The notes under the pieces were generated by a model. The model made no database searches. It saw nothing but the letters and a program-made list of their open reading frames with translations, and was not told where the DNA came from. From Amblyomma americanum (taxonomy: Eukaryota > Arthropoda > Arachnida > Ixodida > Ixodidae): a stretch of 64,000 bases of DNA. Numbering within the stretch: the stretch's first letter is position 1; each line of letters begins with the position of its first letter. Where the stretch lies: positions 22,648,269-22,712,268 of the forward strand of contig NC_135505.1 of the NCBI RefSeq assembly GCF_052857255.1, in the 5' to 3' direction. This document shows, one piece after another, positions 1 through 11,028 of the stretch. Both the position numbers and the translations under genes were made by a program.

Positions 1-911
1 TGCCTAGAGCTGTTTTTCTATGATGCTACAATAGTAATACAACAGTAAACTGCCTAATTATCAATTTTGCCAAGGCAGTAGATAGCATCTGAAAACATTG
101 TGTACATTTACACAGTTCTATTGATCTTACAAATCCAGCAGCAAGTGCTTATTTCATGCACTCTAATGTGATGACCACTGGAGCTACAGCTACACATCAC
201 CAAAGCAACCAAGACTGGGATGCAGAGAAAATGCAAGAAAAGAAAATGCGAGAACATTCTTCACTACCTTCTCTTCTTTTGTGCTATCAGTCTGCAGCTC
301 ACAGCATGAACTGTACCACTATAACCACTGCAGCCACCTGTAACTTCGTTAAGTTGCTACCATCACTACAACTCGATCACTATCACCTTGTCGCTAGCGC
401 CGATGTTTCATTATAGTTAGTGGTATAGCCAGTGTTTCATTATAGCCAGTGTGTCATTACAGCCGGTGTTTTGGTCTAGTTGTTGTTATAGCAGATGGCA
501 GGAGGAGAGTGGGAACCCCCATATAAGATGCAGCAGTAAACTTTGGTATAATTACTCCAACCATCTAGGTGGTACGTGCTGTTAACTTCTTGGACCACTT
601 CATGGCAACAGTACATGAAAGCACGGTACATGAGGACACAGCTGAAATCGCGGGAACTGCTCCAATAGCACTTGAGGTGTTGGGCTAGTGGTTCCAATAA
701 TTCATTGACCGCTAGTCAGACCAAGACAAAAGAATACATATGGAAAGGACTTGTGTTTGCAAAACTAGCACAACTCTTGCACTGGTGTGTCATATGTGCC
801 AGTCTGTGCAGCATTTCAAACCATGGACAGCACCCAAGATACCACTAAGTGGCACTCTAGCAAGAAATGTCCTATATCCAGCCGAGAACATGCAGACAAC
901 TATGGTATACC
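1..911. other. Unassigned sequence in the last visible intron of the ZNF593-like gene
   Basis: This stretch lies downstream of exon 2 of the minus-strand zinc-finger gene. I looked on the minus strand for the expected last exon, which in this family ends in an acidic segment and a Gly-rich Met/Leu-Gly-Ser-Tyr motif, and did not find it. Short open frames here show no recognisable domain. The last exon is probably left of the window. Confidence 0.5.
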
Positions 912-1293
912 TCATTCATCACCATCATCAGCCAGATTGTGCCCACTGCCGGACAAAGGCCTGCGCCAGCTGATCCACCTTATCATCAAACTTCTTCATC
1001 CCATCTGCTCACCCAACTTTCTGCTGTCCCGTGCTAGCTTGCTTTATGTTCGAATCCCGTTCAATTACCCTTAATGACCATCGATTGTCATGACCTTATA
1101 TTACATGCCCTGTCCAAGCCCATTTCATCTTCTCGATTTCGACTTGGATGTTATTAACCCACATTTGTTTCCCGACTCATTCTCGTCTCTTTTCATCTCT
1201 TATCATTACACCAATATTTTCTTTTCAGTAGCTCGCTGTGTTGTCCTCAATTTAAGTTGAACCCTTTTCGTTAGCCTCCACGTTTATGCCCTA
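912..1293 (-). mobile_element. RTE-type LINE, 3' end fragment
   Basis: Read on the minus strand, this matches the 3' 380 bp of the RTE element at 42129-44353. It shares the coding end, the phrase encoding TKRVQLK, and the terminal GCAGTGGG...CTGATGATG tail, which lies at the low-coordinate end as expected for a minus-strand insertion. It carries many substitutions and indels, so it is an old 5'-truncated copy. It lies in intron 2 of the ZNF593-like gene. Confidence 0.85.
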
Positions 1294-1913
1294 ATAACAA
1301 TAGACTAATTCAAAGCACCAAGTACACGACAGCACATAGCACGTGATGGCTTTCTTGTTTTACACCCTGACAGCCTGGTACAAGTGCTGTTCTGTGGCTT
1401 AACAGACAACAGCAAACCATTTAAGGCAAAAAAAGATAAGACATGTGAGAAGATTCAGGGCAAAGGAGAAGATAACACGAGCATTAATACCTCTCACCAT
1501 TCTCTGCTTTCCCTTTCATTTAACTCTGCACTGCTGGCAAGGTTTTTCCCTTCCTTTTTGTGTCAAAGGACGTGGAGGGAACTTCTCTTTCTTGGACTTA
1601 GCACAGCACGCAACTGACAGCTATGCAACCAGGGCTGCCATCCAAGCCGCTCACCGGACACACGCATGCGGACACATGGGCCTCGGCATCGACCACTGTT
1701 AGCAATGATTAACGAAGCCAGTCTTTACCTTTTCTTATTATGCCAAAGGGTGAACTTGCACAATATAATAAAAATACTGTTTCAAACATTACTTTTACGA
1801 TGTCTGTTTTTTTTTTTTTCAGAACTGCACAAAACTCTCATCTTATTCAGAACTTTTTTGAAACAGTGCAAATGCAGCCACCATTTCACCAACTCCAAAA
1901 GGAAGAAACTTAC
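1294..1913. other. Intron 2 sequence of the ZNF593-like gene, no feature seen
   Basis: Apart from the splice donor directly below 1914, I see only non-coding sequence and a T-rich run near 1807-1820. Short frames do not resemble known proteins. Confidence 0.5.
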
Positions 1914-1976
1914 CTCCTCTTGTGATTCTTGCTCTTCAGGTGGTCGTTCAGTGAATTCTTGTCCATGAAATACCTC
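1914..1976 (-). CDS. ZNF593/Bud20-like protein, exon 2 (second half of the C2H2 finger)
   Basis: This 63-nt exon is bounded on the minus strand by an acceptor (TTTATGCAG then GAGGTATTTC) and a perfect donor (GAG then GTAAGT at 1913-1908). Joined to exon 1 in phase 2, it encodes RYFMDKNSLNDHLKSKNHKRR, the second half of the zinc finger with His77 and His83. The combined finger has the spacing C-X2-C-X12-H-X5-H, the long His spacing typical of the ZNF593/Bud20 group. Proteins of this group act in nuclear pre-60S ribosome assembly and export; that role is transferred from the family. The exon ends in phase 2, so at least one further exon is required and is not seen here. Confidence 0.88.
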
Positions 1977-2499
1977 CTGCATAAAGGCAGTAAAAACAAA
2001 GGATACAGCATCACACTACACGGCTGGAGAGGGAGACAGCAACAAACAAAGAGAGGTACACTTAGATACAGCTTCAGTCTGCAGTGCAGCTCTGCTCCCA
2101 TTCACGACTGCCACACACAATTCCTTCACACAAAGCCAGGAGTCTACCACTGAAGCTTTTCTGCCTTTGGTCCACCTAACCAGAAAACTAATCATGAGAC
2201 GAAATTATAAGTGCAAGACATTTTATGCTTCTGGCTTATGGAAGCAAACCGCAATATATCAATGAGTGCACTATATAAAGAGTGCATGAACTGCTGTCGA
2301 TGAACAATGTCATCAATGGCCAGTTGGTGATCAAGGAGTGCCTGTGGGTCTTCATATCACCACTTCGAATTGAGAGGCAGAAAAATTTTTAAATCGAATT
2401 TTTTCTGCACTAAATGTATCATTTGTTGCCAAACAAACACAGCATTGCTGGAAAATTTTAGTAAAGGCCAAATGTTGGTACAGCTGCCCTGAGCGTCCC

Positions 2500-3036
2500 T
2501 TAAAGGGCAACTCCGGGGTTTTTTTTGAACATTATGAGTTGATAATCACCACATTCCTTATAGGCCCCTCTCACTGGAAAAAAAAAAAAAAAAGCTCTTT
2601 TCATACTTTTGAGTATGAGTATATTATAAACCAGGAAACTGAAGCTGAAACTGGGTTTCGACCAAATGATGACATTGTGACAGACCAATCTATGACATCG
2701 GAGCTACTGTCACAAATCCTATCGTGTGCCCATTGATTAGCTAAACTGGTGACTTAAGTGGCAGCTTCGGTTATTATTTGTCTGAAATGACCCAAAACAA
2801 GCTTGAAATTTTGTCCTTCACCAAACACAGAGCGAATATGAACAGCTGTGCACCCAGTGACATCACACACTCAAAACTGCCCGTTGCAGCCATGAATTGG
2901 GGAATTTTAGAATTCATTTGCACTGCACCAAAACACTATCTTGCTGTGAATTTGGCACAAAGGACCAGAAAACTGCAGAAAACTGCACCAGTTTCACTAA
3001 AATATGGTTAGAAAGAATGCCAGAGTTCCCCACTCA
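2500..3036. mobile_element. Possible decayed MITE-like element
   Basis: The left edge TTAAAGGGCAACTCCGGGG resembles the TTAAAGGG-type ends of other TIR elements in this window (15206, 23234). The reverse complement of 3014-3036 (TTGAGTGGGGAACTCTGG) matches it imperfectly, about 13 of 23 positions. There is no open reading frame of interest inside. An old non-autonomous DNA element is likely but not proven. Confidence 0.4.
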
Positions 3037-3039
3037 AGG

Positions 3040-3175
3040 AACTGCAATTCACTAATCTCGAGCAGTCATGCAATGCCACGGAGCGAGCCATTGAGGTCGC
3101 CAGGGCCCAAGAGCTCCTGGCGACTTCCCACCAAGAAGACCTCTACCTCTTTTTTTTTTAAATAAAGTTCATCTC
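3040..3175 (+). mobile_element. LINE 3' end (end of ORF2 and polyadenylation tail)
   Basis: The plus strand encodes a short tail read as RAIEVARAQELLA, then an AATAAAG polyadenylation signal just after a T run. This matches the C-terminal end seen in tick R1/I-like LINEs; a related end lies near 41381-41600. Only the last ~130 bp is present. Confidence 0.55.
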
Positions 3176-4067
3176 TCCATCATGCCCTTTAACCCTTTAA
3201 GGAGCAGCAAAGATTCTGCCAAACACTGCAACCAGTGCAACAGAATCATTTGCACCATGGCACATCTGCCAGAGACTGCTTCAGGTGGTTTCAAGGTCAA
3301 GGCCATAGGGGTATGGCCAAACATTCCATCTCAGCTGCCATGAAAGAGTCCACACGCTTTCTGTTGCATTCAGCTATGTGCTACTGTGCAACAACACAGT
3401 GCTGCCTGTGCATGTTCTGGAAAGCATCGCCAATCTGCGCTGATGGTGTGCCACCCAAGTGAAAGCTCAATGGAAAGGCCAGCCTGCCAGTAAACAGGAG
3501 TCTGTGCCCTTCATTTTTCTTGCAGTGTTCACTCAAATCTGGTCTCCTCTAGTTATTTACTCCACTGGTGCCACACTGACAATGGCTGAGACTCTGGCAT
3601 GATCAGGAAATAGCTACTTTGAGGCCAGTGCCACCATGCCTCAGAAACTGATCTCCTTCATCAGGGTACCCATACATGAACATCAGTGCTCCCATCACAT
3701 TTTGTTCTGAATTCACGTCTAAGTTGCTTTTACAATCATCCTGCCCACATTATTTGATACCCCTGCCTCCAAGCAGAAGATTCATGCTGTAAGGGGAGGA
3801 AGATGTGCAGAAACTGATGTCAGAGTTTGGAAATTCCAAATGGTAAAGGTAAGTGCCATGCTGGGTTCAATGTCCCAAATCTGCATATGGGCCAAACATA
3901 GCTTGCACCGGCGTCACGGAAGCTGGCATTCTGGTGAACCAGGAGCACCATGAAAAGGTGTGCATTCCTATATTTCACTTATCAAAACCTGTATTGGCCT
4001 GCACTGCCAAAGGTATGTCTGGTTCACCATCGTGGTGCCCGTGATGTCAGGTGCAAGCTATCTACAA

Positions 4068-4255
4068 GGGGTGCCATAGTGGAGGGCATCAGATTGATTT
4101 TGAGCACCTGAAGTCCTTTAATGTGCACTGCCACTGCACAGCACATGGCTGTCTAGCATTTCACCTCTACTGAAGCATAGCTGCTGTGGCTAAGATTCAA
4201 TCCCATGTCCTCGGACTCAGCAGCAAAACACCAAAGCCGCTAGGCTGTCATGGTA
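4068..4255 (-). mobile_element. Ruka-type tRNA-derived SINE, decayed
   Basis: Read on the minus strand it holds the SINE central block (TGTGCTGTGCAGTGGCAGTG followed by TTAAAGGACTTCAGGTG) and a decayed tRNA-like head with B-box remnant (GGGATTGAATC). It is far more diverged than the copies at 9179, 27572 and 35758, so it is an old insertion in intron 1 of the ZNF593-like gene. Confidence 0.7.
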
Positions 4256-5468
4256 CGTCAAATCATATTGGTCGCCAAGCACTCTATACAGCTTCCAGTG
4301 TAAGCAGCGACTATTGGCCACTGTGGTCTCCACTGTGCACACTGGATCAATTTTACATAAAAAGCCTGCAACACTACCAGAATGGTTGCTCCACAGAACA
4401 ACCATTAAGTCTCTATCATCATCTATTCAGCACGCAAAAACCTGAAGGTGGCAGAGACGACGGAGCTCAAAAAAATTTAGAATGCAGCCACATTTGCCCC
4501 CTTACATCAATGCAACAATGTTCTTCCCCAGCAAGCACCACACTTGGGCACCTCCAGAACTTCATTGTGTGCGCACCCCGTATGAGAATGAACCGTGCTA
4601 TAAACACATCGCCACTCAGGCTTGCAAAGCTTGCAAATTACCACTGTGTCAATTATTATTATAGCTTCCTGCACAAGTGACATAAAAGACCTGGGCTGAT
4701 AACGACCTGTAAAGCATCACAATTAAACTGTGAGAACACCAGCATCGAGGGGAATTCATGCTTTGCTACACCAGCTGCTACTGCTGCTGCGTGGAAATTG
4801 GCAACGTAAGCACGCACTTCCTTAAGCCCTACAGACATGCATTGACACAAACGGCCTATGTGACCACACCTCTATATTCCCTCCAAGCACTGAAACACAT
4901 CGCATTCCTGAGTCATTCACCGTGTTTGCATTTCAGTTTTGAACAAAACATTCATCATCTTCATATCATAACTAATTTACACGACGCTGTTTCCGGCCAT
5001 AACTTTCAGCTCTTACACAGTGTGTGCAGTACATTTTGTACATGTTATGAAAGTATGGTGTGCGCGTGAGCGTGCGTGCGCATCCGCGAGTGTTCTTTGG
5101 AGTTCCTTTAGCTTTCTATCACATAGTCATCTGAATCTTTAGAGCTGCGTTTGCAAGCGGGAATGACAGCATTTCGTTCAAAATTTGGCGCTGTGCCTCG
5201 CCTTGAAGCAATACTGCATACAGGCACAAAACACGGGATCTCCTAGATTCCTGCAATGTAGGGAACCACAGTGAGCCACATGAACTGTCAGTAGGGCTAT
5301 AATGAAAAAAAGAAAACGTTCGTGATAACACATCTTTCAACCCGTTTGCCGACGCAGCTACTTGCCACACTCGCATAGACAAAAACAGACTATGGGGACG
5401 GTAAAGTTTCCTCGCGTAACTTTTGCTACACATAACAAGCACAAGAAAATATGAAATGCACTTCTTAC

Positions 5469-5662
5469 GCGCAGTGAAGACAGTAGAACTGCGCATCGCC
5501 AGGCATGTCGTAGTCGACCTCTTGGTTCAACAGCTTTTCGGCGTTCTCCGGCTGCATGTCAACGTGAATCTGGTCAATGTCCTTGGCCCTACGCTTTGTC
5601 TTGTCCTTCTTGTGCGAGGCTGTGTAGCCCTTGTGCGTTTTTTTCCTTCCATAACGGGTCAT
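5469..5662 (-). CDS. ZNF593/Bud20-like protein, exon 1
   Basis: Exon 1 encodes residues 1-64 and two bases of codon 65. The N-terminus is strongly basic ([13 protein letters not shown], then [16 protein letters not shown]), followed by the family stretch [21 protein letters not shown] that carries zinc ligands Cys61 and Cys64. The order (basic region, DLDQIH-like motif, NQEVD...PG, then YC-X-HC) is that of ZNF593/Bud20 proteins. The exon ends at a GTAAGA donor in phase 2, splitting the finger between Cys64 and the next residue. The start codon has an A-rich context (GTCAAAATGA). The frame is open further upstream but that part shows no family homology, so I chose this Met. Expected role: nuclear ribosome biogenesis, from family knowledge. 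Confidence 0.9.
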
Positions 5663-5799
5663 TTTGACGGGTGCCGAGATCTGCCGCACACGATGCGACA
5701 GTGGAACAACGTAAAAAGGGCGCAGCCATCTTGTATTCCGTCGTTGCCAGCGGACGAATCTTCGGGTGGCCACATTTGGAGGGTAGCCACTGGACACCT
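5663..5799 (-). promoter_or_regulatory. Probable 5' UTR and promoter-proximal region of the ZNF593-like gene
   Basis: This CpG-containing stretch lies directly upstream of the start codon and ends where R1/I-like LINE sequence begins near 5800. No TATA box stands out. The LINE insertion therefore limits the intact upstream region to about 140 bp. Confidence 0.35.
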
Positions 5800-7050
5800 T
5801 AACCCCATGACCGGCCAGCATGGCCTCAGGCCGATATCTTTAACCTCGTGCTTGGGGAAATTATACGAAAGAATTATAACCAGGCGGGTGCAAGATTACA
5901 TGGAGGAAAACGAGCTATACCCCCATAGCATGTTTGGATTTAAGGCAAAACTGTCCACGCAAGACGTCCTGCTGCAGATCAAGGACGAAATATTAACCAA
6001 CGTACCCAGATGCGGCGAACGCATAATCATGGCCCTAGACATAAAGGGAGCTTTTGATAACGTTAGCCACGAAGCCATATTAACAGGCCTGGACGATTTG
6101 AACTGCGGGAAAAGAATGTATACGGATACGTAAGAGCTTTCCTCGCAAATAGAACGGCTACAATAGGGCTCGGGGAAATCAGGTCCAAGAGCTTTCAAAC
6201 AACTAATAAGGGAACGCCGCAAGGGTCAGTGATTTCACCCATACTCTTTAACATAGCAATGGTTAAGCTCGCTAGACAGCTAGAAACCATACAAGGCATA
6301 AGGCATCCAATGTATGCAGACGACATCACTGTGTGGGTCGCGGAGGGCTCACTCAGCGAAAAGGAAGCGAAACTGCAGGCTGCCGCAACGTGCGTAGAGA
6401 ATTATGTTAGAGACAGGGGCTTGGCTTGCTCGACGGAAAAATCAGAACTACTAAGGGTCTGGCTAGGTAAACTCAACCGATCCGCACCGGAAACAAAAGA
6501 ACTAAAACTAAATGTTTATCTAGAAAGGAAAGAACAACCATCATAATATTAGGGATGTGGATTCAATCCAACCAAAGGTGCACGCAGGCGCTCAGACTAA
6601 TACAGAAATCGGCGACACAGGTCGCCCGCATGATAACCAGGGTCTCTAGGAAAACACACGTGGCATGCGGGAGAGCGACACGCTTAAGCTTGTAAAGAGC
6701 CTAGTGGTCAGCCGAATTACATACCGTACTACAACTGCAACAAAGCAGAAGTAAAGCTAGCGGACACGATACTTAGGAGAGCATACAAAACAGCGCTACA
6801 GCTACCGCAATCAACCTCGACGGAGAAGCCAATGGCTCTAGGTCTGCATAACACCTTTGAGGAGCTAAGGGAGGTCCAACTCGTAGCTCAGCTCCAGAAT
6901 CTAAAAAAGACCAAAAAAGGGACAGAGCTGCTCAAAAGATGCGGCTACGAGGGTGCACTGTCAGAGATAAAAAGATCAAAACGAATACCAGATGAACTGC
7001 GGTAAACAATCGGTCTTAAGGGCGACGGACTGGATTCCAAAATAAGGCAA
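5800..7050 (+). mobile_element. R1/I-like LINE, 5'-truncated, frameshifted reverse transcriptase
   Basis: This is a fragment of a non-LTR reverse transcriptase. Visible motifs in order are [15 protein letters not shown] (RT block 2), GFKAKLSTQDVLL, ALDIKGAFDNVSHEAI (block A), GTPQGSVISPILFN (block B) and MYADDITVWVA (catalytic YADD near 6310-6345). The reading frame shifts between 6133 and 6229, and stops interrupt the C-terminal part (6540-7010). The endonuclease domain is missing. The closest relative in the window is the LINE at 53170-57248. The element is dead. Confidence 0.85.
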
Positions 7051-7054
7051 ACAT

Positions 7055-7140
7055 GGCAGTGGACAGCAGAACGTTAGGTGGGCGGATGAGATAAAGTTTG
7101 CAGAGATCAGGTGGCCGCAGCTGGCACAGGACAGGGTTTG

Positions 7141-7202
<62 letters not shown>

Positions 7203-7248
7203 GAGGCCTTAGTATTGCAGTGGGCGCAGTCAGGCTGATGATGAAGAA
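7055..7248 (+). mobile_element. RTE-type LINE 3' terminus carrying a (TA)n expansion
   Basis: The sequence matches the last 190 bp of the RTE family: GTGGGCGGATGAGAT, GCCGCAGCTGGCACAGGACA, then GGAGAGGCC...GCAGTGGGCGCAGTCAGGCTGATGATG. A 57-bp TA repeat separates two halves that are contiguous in the other copies. It abuts the R1/I-like fragment directly. Confidence 0.75.
7142..7198. repeat. (TA)n microsatellite
   Basis: An uninterrupted TA dinucleotide run of about 28 units lies inside the RTE 3' end, where the family consensus has only a short AT-containing junction. Confidence 0.98.
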
Positions 7249-7904
7249 AAGGGAAGACGAAAGCAAATTAAAAATTAAAAGTGCAGCATAACATTAGGGC
7301 GATGTAGTTGGTTCACATTCACGAAGGTAATTAACACAGTGCAAGGACGCGTACGAACCACAAAAACATCAACAACGGCGCAGACTAGCAAATAAGTGTG
7401 TTCCACAAGTTTCATATATGAAAGAAGAAAAGAGTAACGGAAATCAAGGAAGGCAGGGGGGAATTTTTCCAATGGTTGTGAGGATCAGTGGAAAATGAGT
7501 AAGGAATTTGTGGCTTCATAATGTCCCCGGGGGCACACGCGGATGTTTTTTCTTCCCCTTTTCGTTAGATTAGCTTTCTCCTGAACGAATGATTATTGAT
7601 ACTCGTCTCCCACCAATAAAAACCATCGTTTTGAAAAGTCTTCTATCGTTAACCAGATTAAGTAACTCTTGGCTTCTTTCATACGTGCATTAATTATCAT
7701 GAGTCCCTCATATCCTTACCCTTGTGTTCTCTTGAAGCTGCGGAATACAAAGAGGAGAGTTGGAAATGACAGGAACAAGAATAAGCTTTATTTACTGGAA
7801 ACAATGCAGCCCTTGCACCCCAGGTCTCCGCTTCGCTCCTCTCCCAGGTGACCAGTATTCGCAAGTTTATTGGGTCGGATGCCTTCATATTGATTGGTTA
7901 TCAA
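7249..7904. other. No recognisable feature
   Basis: Intergenic sequence between the two divergent host genes. Short frames occur on both strands with no domain that I recognise. Confidence 0.4.
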
Positions 7905-8030
7905 GAAATGAAAGGCGCGGCAACTGTCTCACATATCTCGGCGGACATCCAAATCACGCCCCAAGGAATGGCAGGAAGGTGGAAGTGAAATAAGAAAGAG
8001 AGAAAGAGATGTCGTAGTGGAGGGCTAACT
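7905..8030 (-). mobile_element. Ruka-type SINE, 3' fragment
   Basis: On the minus strand it contains the SINE 3' half: CCTCCACTACG...TCTTTCTCTC, then GTCCGCCGAGATATGTGAGA and a degraded end. The tRNA-like head is absent. A similar tail variant occurs at 18935-18965. Confidence 0.6.
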
Positions 8031-8034
8031 AGTG

Positions 8035-8690
8035 TATGCTGTAAGCTTGTTAGATGATAGCCAAATGCAAGTTACGCCTAATAAAGCCAAGCGCTTTAGA
8101 TGCCTTGCTCATCATCGTGTCGGTGTGAAGATTCCATGACAGATTGGTGGATATATGAACGCTTAAATATTATATGTTGGACACCAGTTTCACGTGTGCG
8201 TCGTAAGTATAAGGCATCCGTTTAGTAGCGGTGAACATGATGGCTTTCGTTTTAGACACGATGATCTCCATCTGCCAATCTCCTCTGCACCAATTACCAA
8301 GATTTATCAGGTCCCTCTGTAAATAGTATGCATCCGTAGGGTTATTAATTTTTCTATATACTGCGCAATCATCTGCAAATAGTCGCACTGTAGAGCACTG
8401 GTTGTATCTGCTGTTATTTATATAAATTAAAAACAAGATAGGCCCGAGCAGCAGAACCCTGTCGTACTCCAGATATCACGACGGCAAGTGGAGATGAATG
8501 GTTATTAGCAAATACTGACCGTGTGCGATTTGATAGAAAATTATATATCCATGTAACAACTTTCACATTTATGTGCAAACTTGTAACCTTCCTAATGAGG
8601 CGCTGATGTAGAACCTTATCGAAGGCCTTCCTGAAATCTATAAATATCGCGTTTGTTGGGGACAAAGAGTGTACGGGCATGGTGAAGATT
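8035..8690 (-). mobile_element. Jockey/CR1-like LINE reverse transcriptase fragment
   Basis: The minus strand encodes an RT core: AIFIDFRKAFDKVLHQRL (block A), SGVRQGSA (block B), VRLFADDCAVYR (catalytic FADD) and, in a shifted frame, YLSVHISTNLSW and SKALGFIRRNL (thumb). The frame breaks between blocks B and C near 8425. It is a 5'-truncated, inactive copy distinct from the R1/I-like and RTE families here. Confidence 0.85.
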
Positions 8691-8716
8691 AGTAATTAAG
8701 ATTAGCCTTCCTTCTG

Positions 8717-8875
8717 TAATGGGACCGACCGGCAGCAGTTCTGAGCAGCGCAGCGAAGAGGTCGACAAAGTACGGTCGTGATCCCGAGCGACACCTGTGA
8801 GTGTGTCGTGACGCTCTTCTACCAACGCCCAGCGCTTCGAATAAACACGCTTACACTTCATAATATACGTTACTT
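8717..8875 (+). mobile_element. Possible LTR remnant
   Basis: The segment begins TGTAATGGGACC and contains CGAATAAACACGC, a possible polyadenylation signal, near its end. Only that layout suggests a solo LTR end. No partner LTR, primer-binding site or TSD was seen, so it may be plain intergenic DNA. Confidence 0.25.
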
Positions 8876-9178
8876 ATTGTATATCTTCTTTATATCACCA
8901 CCCTAAGTCGAGGGCTGGCGTGAAGAAATAAACCTGTTTGTTTGACTTTCCTTGTGGCCATCTTTAATAGAGAGTTTTGGCGCAGCTGTATACACGCCGA
9001 ATACAATGACACGCTGCTGCTGCTACTGTTGCCTTGCTTGCCCGGTCACATTTATCGTAAGGTTGTAGTCACCGTAGTTAGCGAACTTACCGCGCGACGA
9101 TGGAAAAATTCTCTTTCGTAGCGCAAATAAGTATATACCGAAGCTCGTTTCGTTTTCTCCTTGCTTCACACCTCATAA

Positions 9179-9497
9179 TAATATTAATAATAATGATTGG
9201 TTTTTGGGGAAAGGGAATGGCACAGTATCTGTCTCATATATCATTGGACACCTGAACCGCGCCGTGAGGGAAGGGATAAAGGAGGGAGTGAGAGAACAAC
9301 GGAAGAGAAAGGTGTGGTAGTGGAGGGCTCCGGAATAATTTCGACCACCTGGGGATCTTTAACGTGCACTGACATCGCACAGCACACGGGCGCCTTAGCG
9401 TTTTTCCTCCATGAAAACGCAGCCGCCGCGGTCGGGTTCGAACTCGGGAACTCCGGATCAGTAGTCGAGCGCCCTAACCACTGAGCCCCCGCGGCGG
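9179..9497 (-). mobile_element. Ruka-type SINE, full length, with TSD
   Basis: On the minus strand a tRNA-like head (A box TGGTTAGGGCGC, B box GTTCGAACCC-like) is followed by the central block (GTGCGATGTCAGTGCACGTT) and the TTCC...CCAATCATTATTA tail. The flanks CTTCACACCTCATAA (9164-9178) and CTTCACCACCTCATAA (9498-9513) form a near-perfect TSD. It lies about 370 bp upstream of the transporter start codon. Confidence 0.9.
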
Positions 9498-9870
9498 CTT
9501 CACCACCTCATAAGGCGCGAAAATTTCTGTAGTGTGCTTGGCTAAACTGTTTGCTTTTTTCTTACTTTAGTAAGACTGAGGCTGTGTGCTGCCACAATAG
9601 CAATGTTAGCACAGTGCCAACTGGAATATAGAAAGCGAATGCAGTGTCCAACTCGACGGATTGCTCGCACATTATCTTGTTGCCATCGCTGGCCGACGAG
9701 GAGATGCGGCTGCGAGGAAATTCTCACAAGACTCTCGTAGATTAGCGTTATCGCGCCGCTATTGTCTCATTCCTCGATCGGCCAGAGCTGCCAGTGGTCG
9801 AGCGGCGGCTTCGCATCCGTCGACACGGCCAGCTGGGCGTCCCAACATTGGCGATACGACGGCGGGCAGC

Positions 9871-9900
9871 ATGGATTCATTCTGCGGCTCACCGCTCTGG
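9871..9900 (+). CDS. ABCC/MRP-like transporter, exon 1
   Basis: The coding part of exon 1 is ten codons, MDSFCGSPLW, ending in phase 0 at a consensus donor (TGG then GTGAGT at 9901). The start has a good context (GGCAGCATGG). MRP1-type ABCC proteins begin with a short extracellular N-terminus containing an FC-G-S-PLW-like motif before the first helix of the extra membrane domain TMD0, and exon 2 (29922) continues exactly this pattern. ABCC/MRP proteins are ATP-driven exporters of organic anions and glutathione conjugates at the plasma membrane; the substrate of this one cannot be told. The GC-rich sequence before the ATG is a plausible 5' UTR. Confidence 0.82.
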
Positions 9901-9916
9901 GTGAGTCCCGTTCTGC

Positions 9917-10055
9917 CATTATTCCGGAGCTCTCCACGACGGCACCTCTTTCACTCCCGCCTTCCTCCTTTCCCTAACGGCGCGGTTCGAGTGGTCACCG
10001 ATATATGTAATCTTCGATATGTGTAAGACAGTTACTGCACAATTTACTTTCCTCA
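9917..10055 (+). mobile_element. Ruka-type SINE, 3' fragment
   Basis: The sequence starts at the SINE segment ATTATTCCGGAG and keeps the pyrimidine-rich block and GGTTCGAGTGGTCACCGATATATG tail, then ATTTACTTTCCTC. The head is missing. It begins only 17 bp after the exon 1 donor of the transporter gene. Confidence 0.75.
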
Positions 10056-10221
10056 AAAACGAAAAAAAGGGACACATCTCTGAACCACGCAGCTTGGCGC
10101 GCCCGCTTGCTAATAGACAAGAACTCCTCCCTTGAAAGGGAGCCTCGCCTGTTGCTGAGACAGAATTATAGGGAAATGAGGAGCCCATTATTCGACCGAC
10201 AGACACGTGGACCTCCCCTTT

Positions 10222-10300
10222 TAAGCGATGGCGTTTAATAGCTCGGGTCGCAGAAAATCCGGCGTCGCCGTCATTGACCGTGGGCGAAAAATCCACGAAA
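10222..10300 (+). repeat. Dispersed GCGACAGCG-family repeat, copy 1
   Basis: It contains GCGATGGCGTTTAATAGCTC, GTCGCAGAAAATCCGGCGTC and GGGCGAAAAATCC. The same ordered motifs occur at 12295-12360 (minus), 18738-18830 (plus) and 63800-63872 (minus), so this is a dispersed family of unknown class. Confidence 0.6.
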
Positions 10301-11028
10301 CGTCCTCAGAGAAGCAACCTTGGAGGCAGGTGGGTCAGCTAGGTCGCGTAACCTTGTGGTGTAATCACAACCTGCCCACCTGGTTGTGAGCAAACTGCCC
10401 ACTACCGTGTCAGATGGCGGCTAAATTAATTATTGGTCGCTCGGGAAGAGCAAGCTGGGCCGCACCGGCTGCAGCACCTGCCATTGCAGGGCAGTGACGC
10501 TGCACCACTGCGCCAGGAGGGGTATGAGTACTCCCGGGGATCTATGAGAGAATCACCAATTCTGCATAATGAACATCGCGTCACACCCTTGAAGCAGAGC
10601 TTAAGTGTCTTCTTCAGCTTTCTTGTGGCAAAAGCAAAACGCATTCTGCAGAGGAAGGGATTAGAGTTCTGCTTTACATAGTGCCTGCATCTTTGTCGCG
10701 CTATTAATAGGGCGAACTGTTTACGCTAAGCACCCGTGAGTAGCTAAACCGACAGGGCACCGCCACACAAGCTAGCGAGAGCGCAGCGGCATTGAATTAC
10801 GTAGGGCGAATAATTAACGATGCAATTGTCAAGCGCGCGGGCTCGTCAACGCGGTCGTGGGCGACGTACGCGTATCTTATCACGGATCGCTCGGCCAAAA
10901 GCAAAACATGAGAAAGTGCATTTTGTATGCGATATAGGAAGGAAACCTTTTAACTAGGCCGCTTATTTACTGAATATGATTTAACTTACAGGTCAGCTTT
11001 CCTTTCGCTCTGATTCTTACTAATATCT

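Larger units (their letters stand above)
1977..5468 (-). other. Intron 1 of the ZNF593-like gene (3.5 kb)
   Basis: Its limits come from the exon 1 donor (GTAAGA at 5468-5463) and the exon 2 acceptor. It contains a decayed MITE-like element (2500-3036), a LINE 3' tail (3040-3175) and an old SINE (4068-4255). The remaining blocks, 1977-2499, 3176-4067 and 4256-5468, show only short frames without recognisable domains. Confidence 0.8.

Noticed and set aside
505..540. Candidate last exon of the ZNF593-like gene on the minus strand
   Set aside because: Only a short Met-Gly phrase was seen; it lacks the family's GSY motif and a fitting acceptor.
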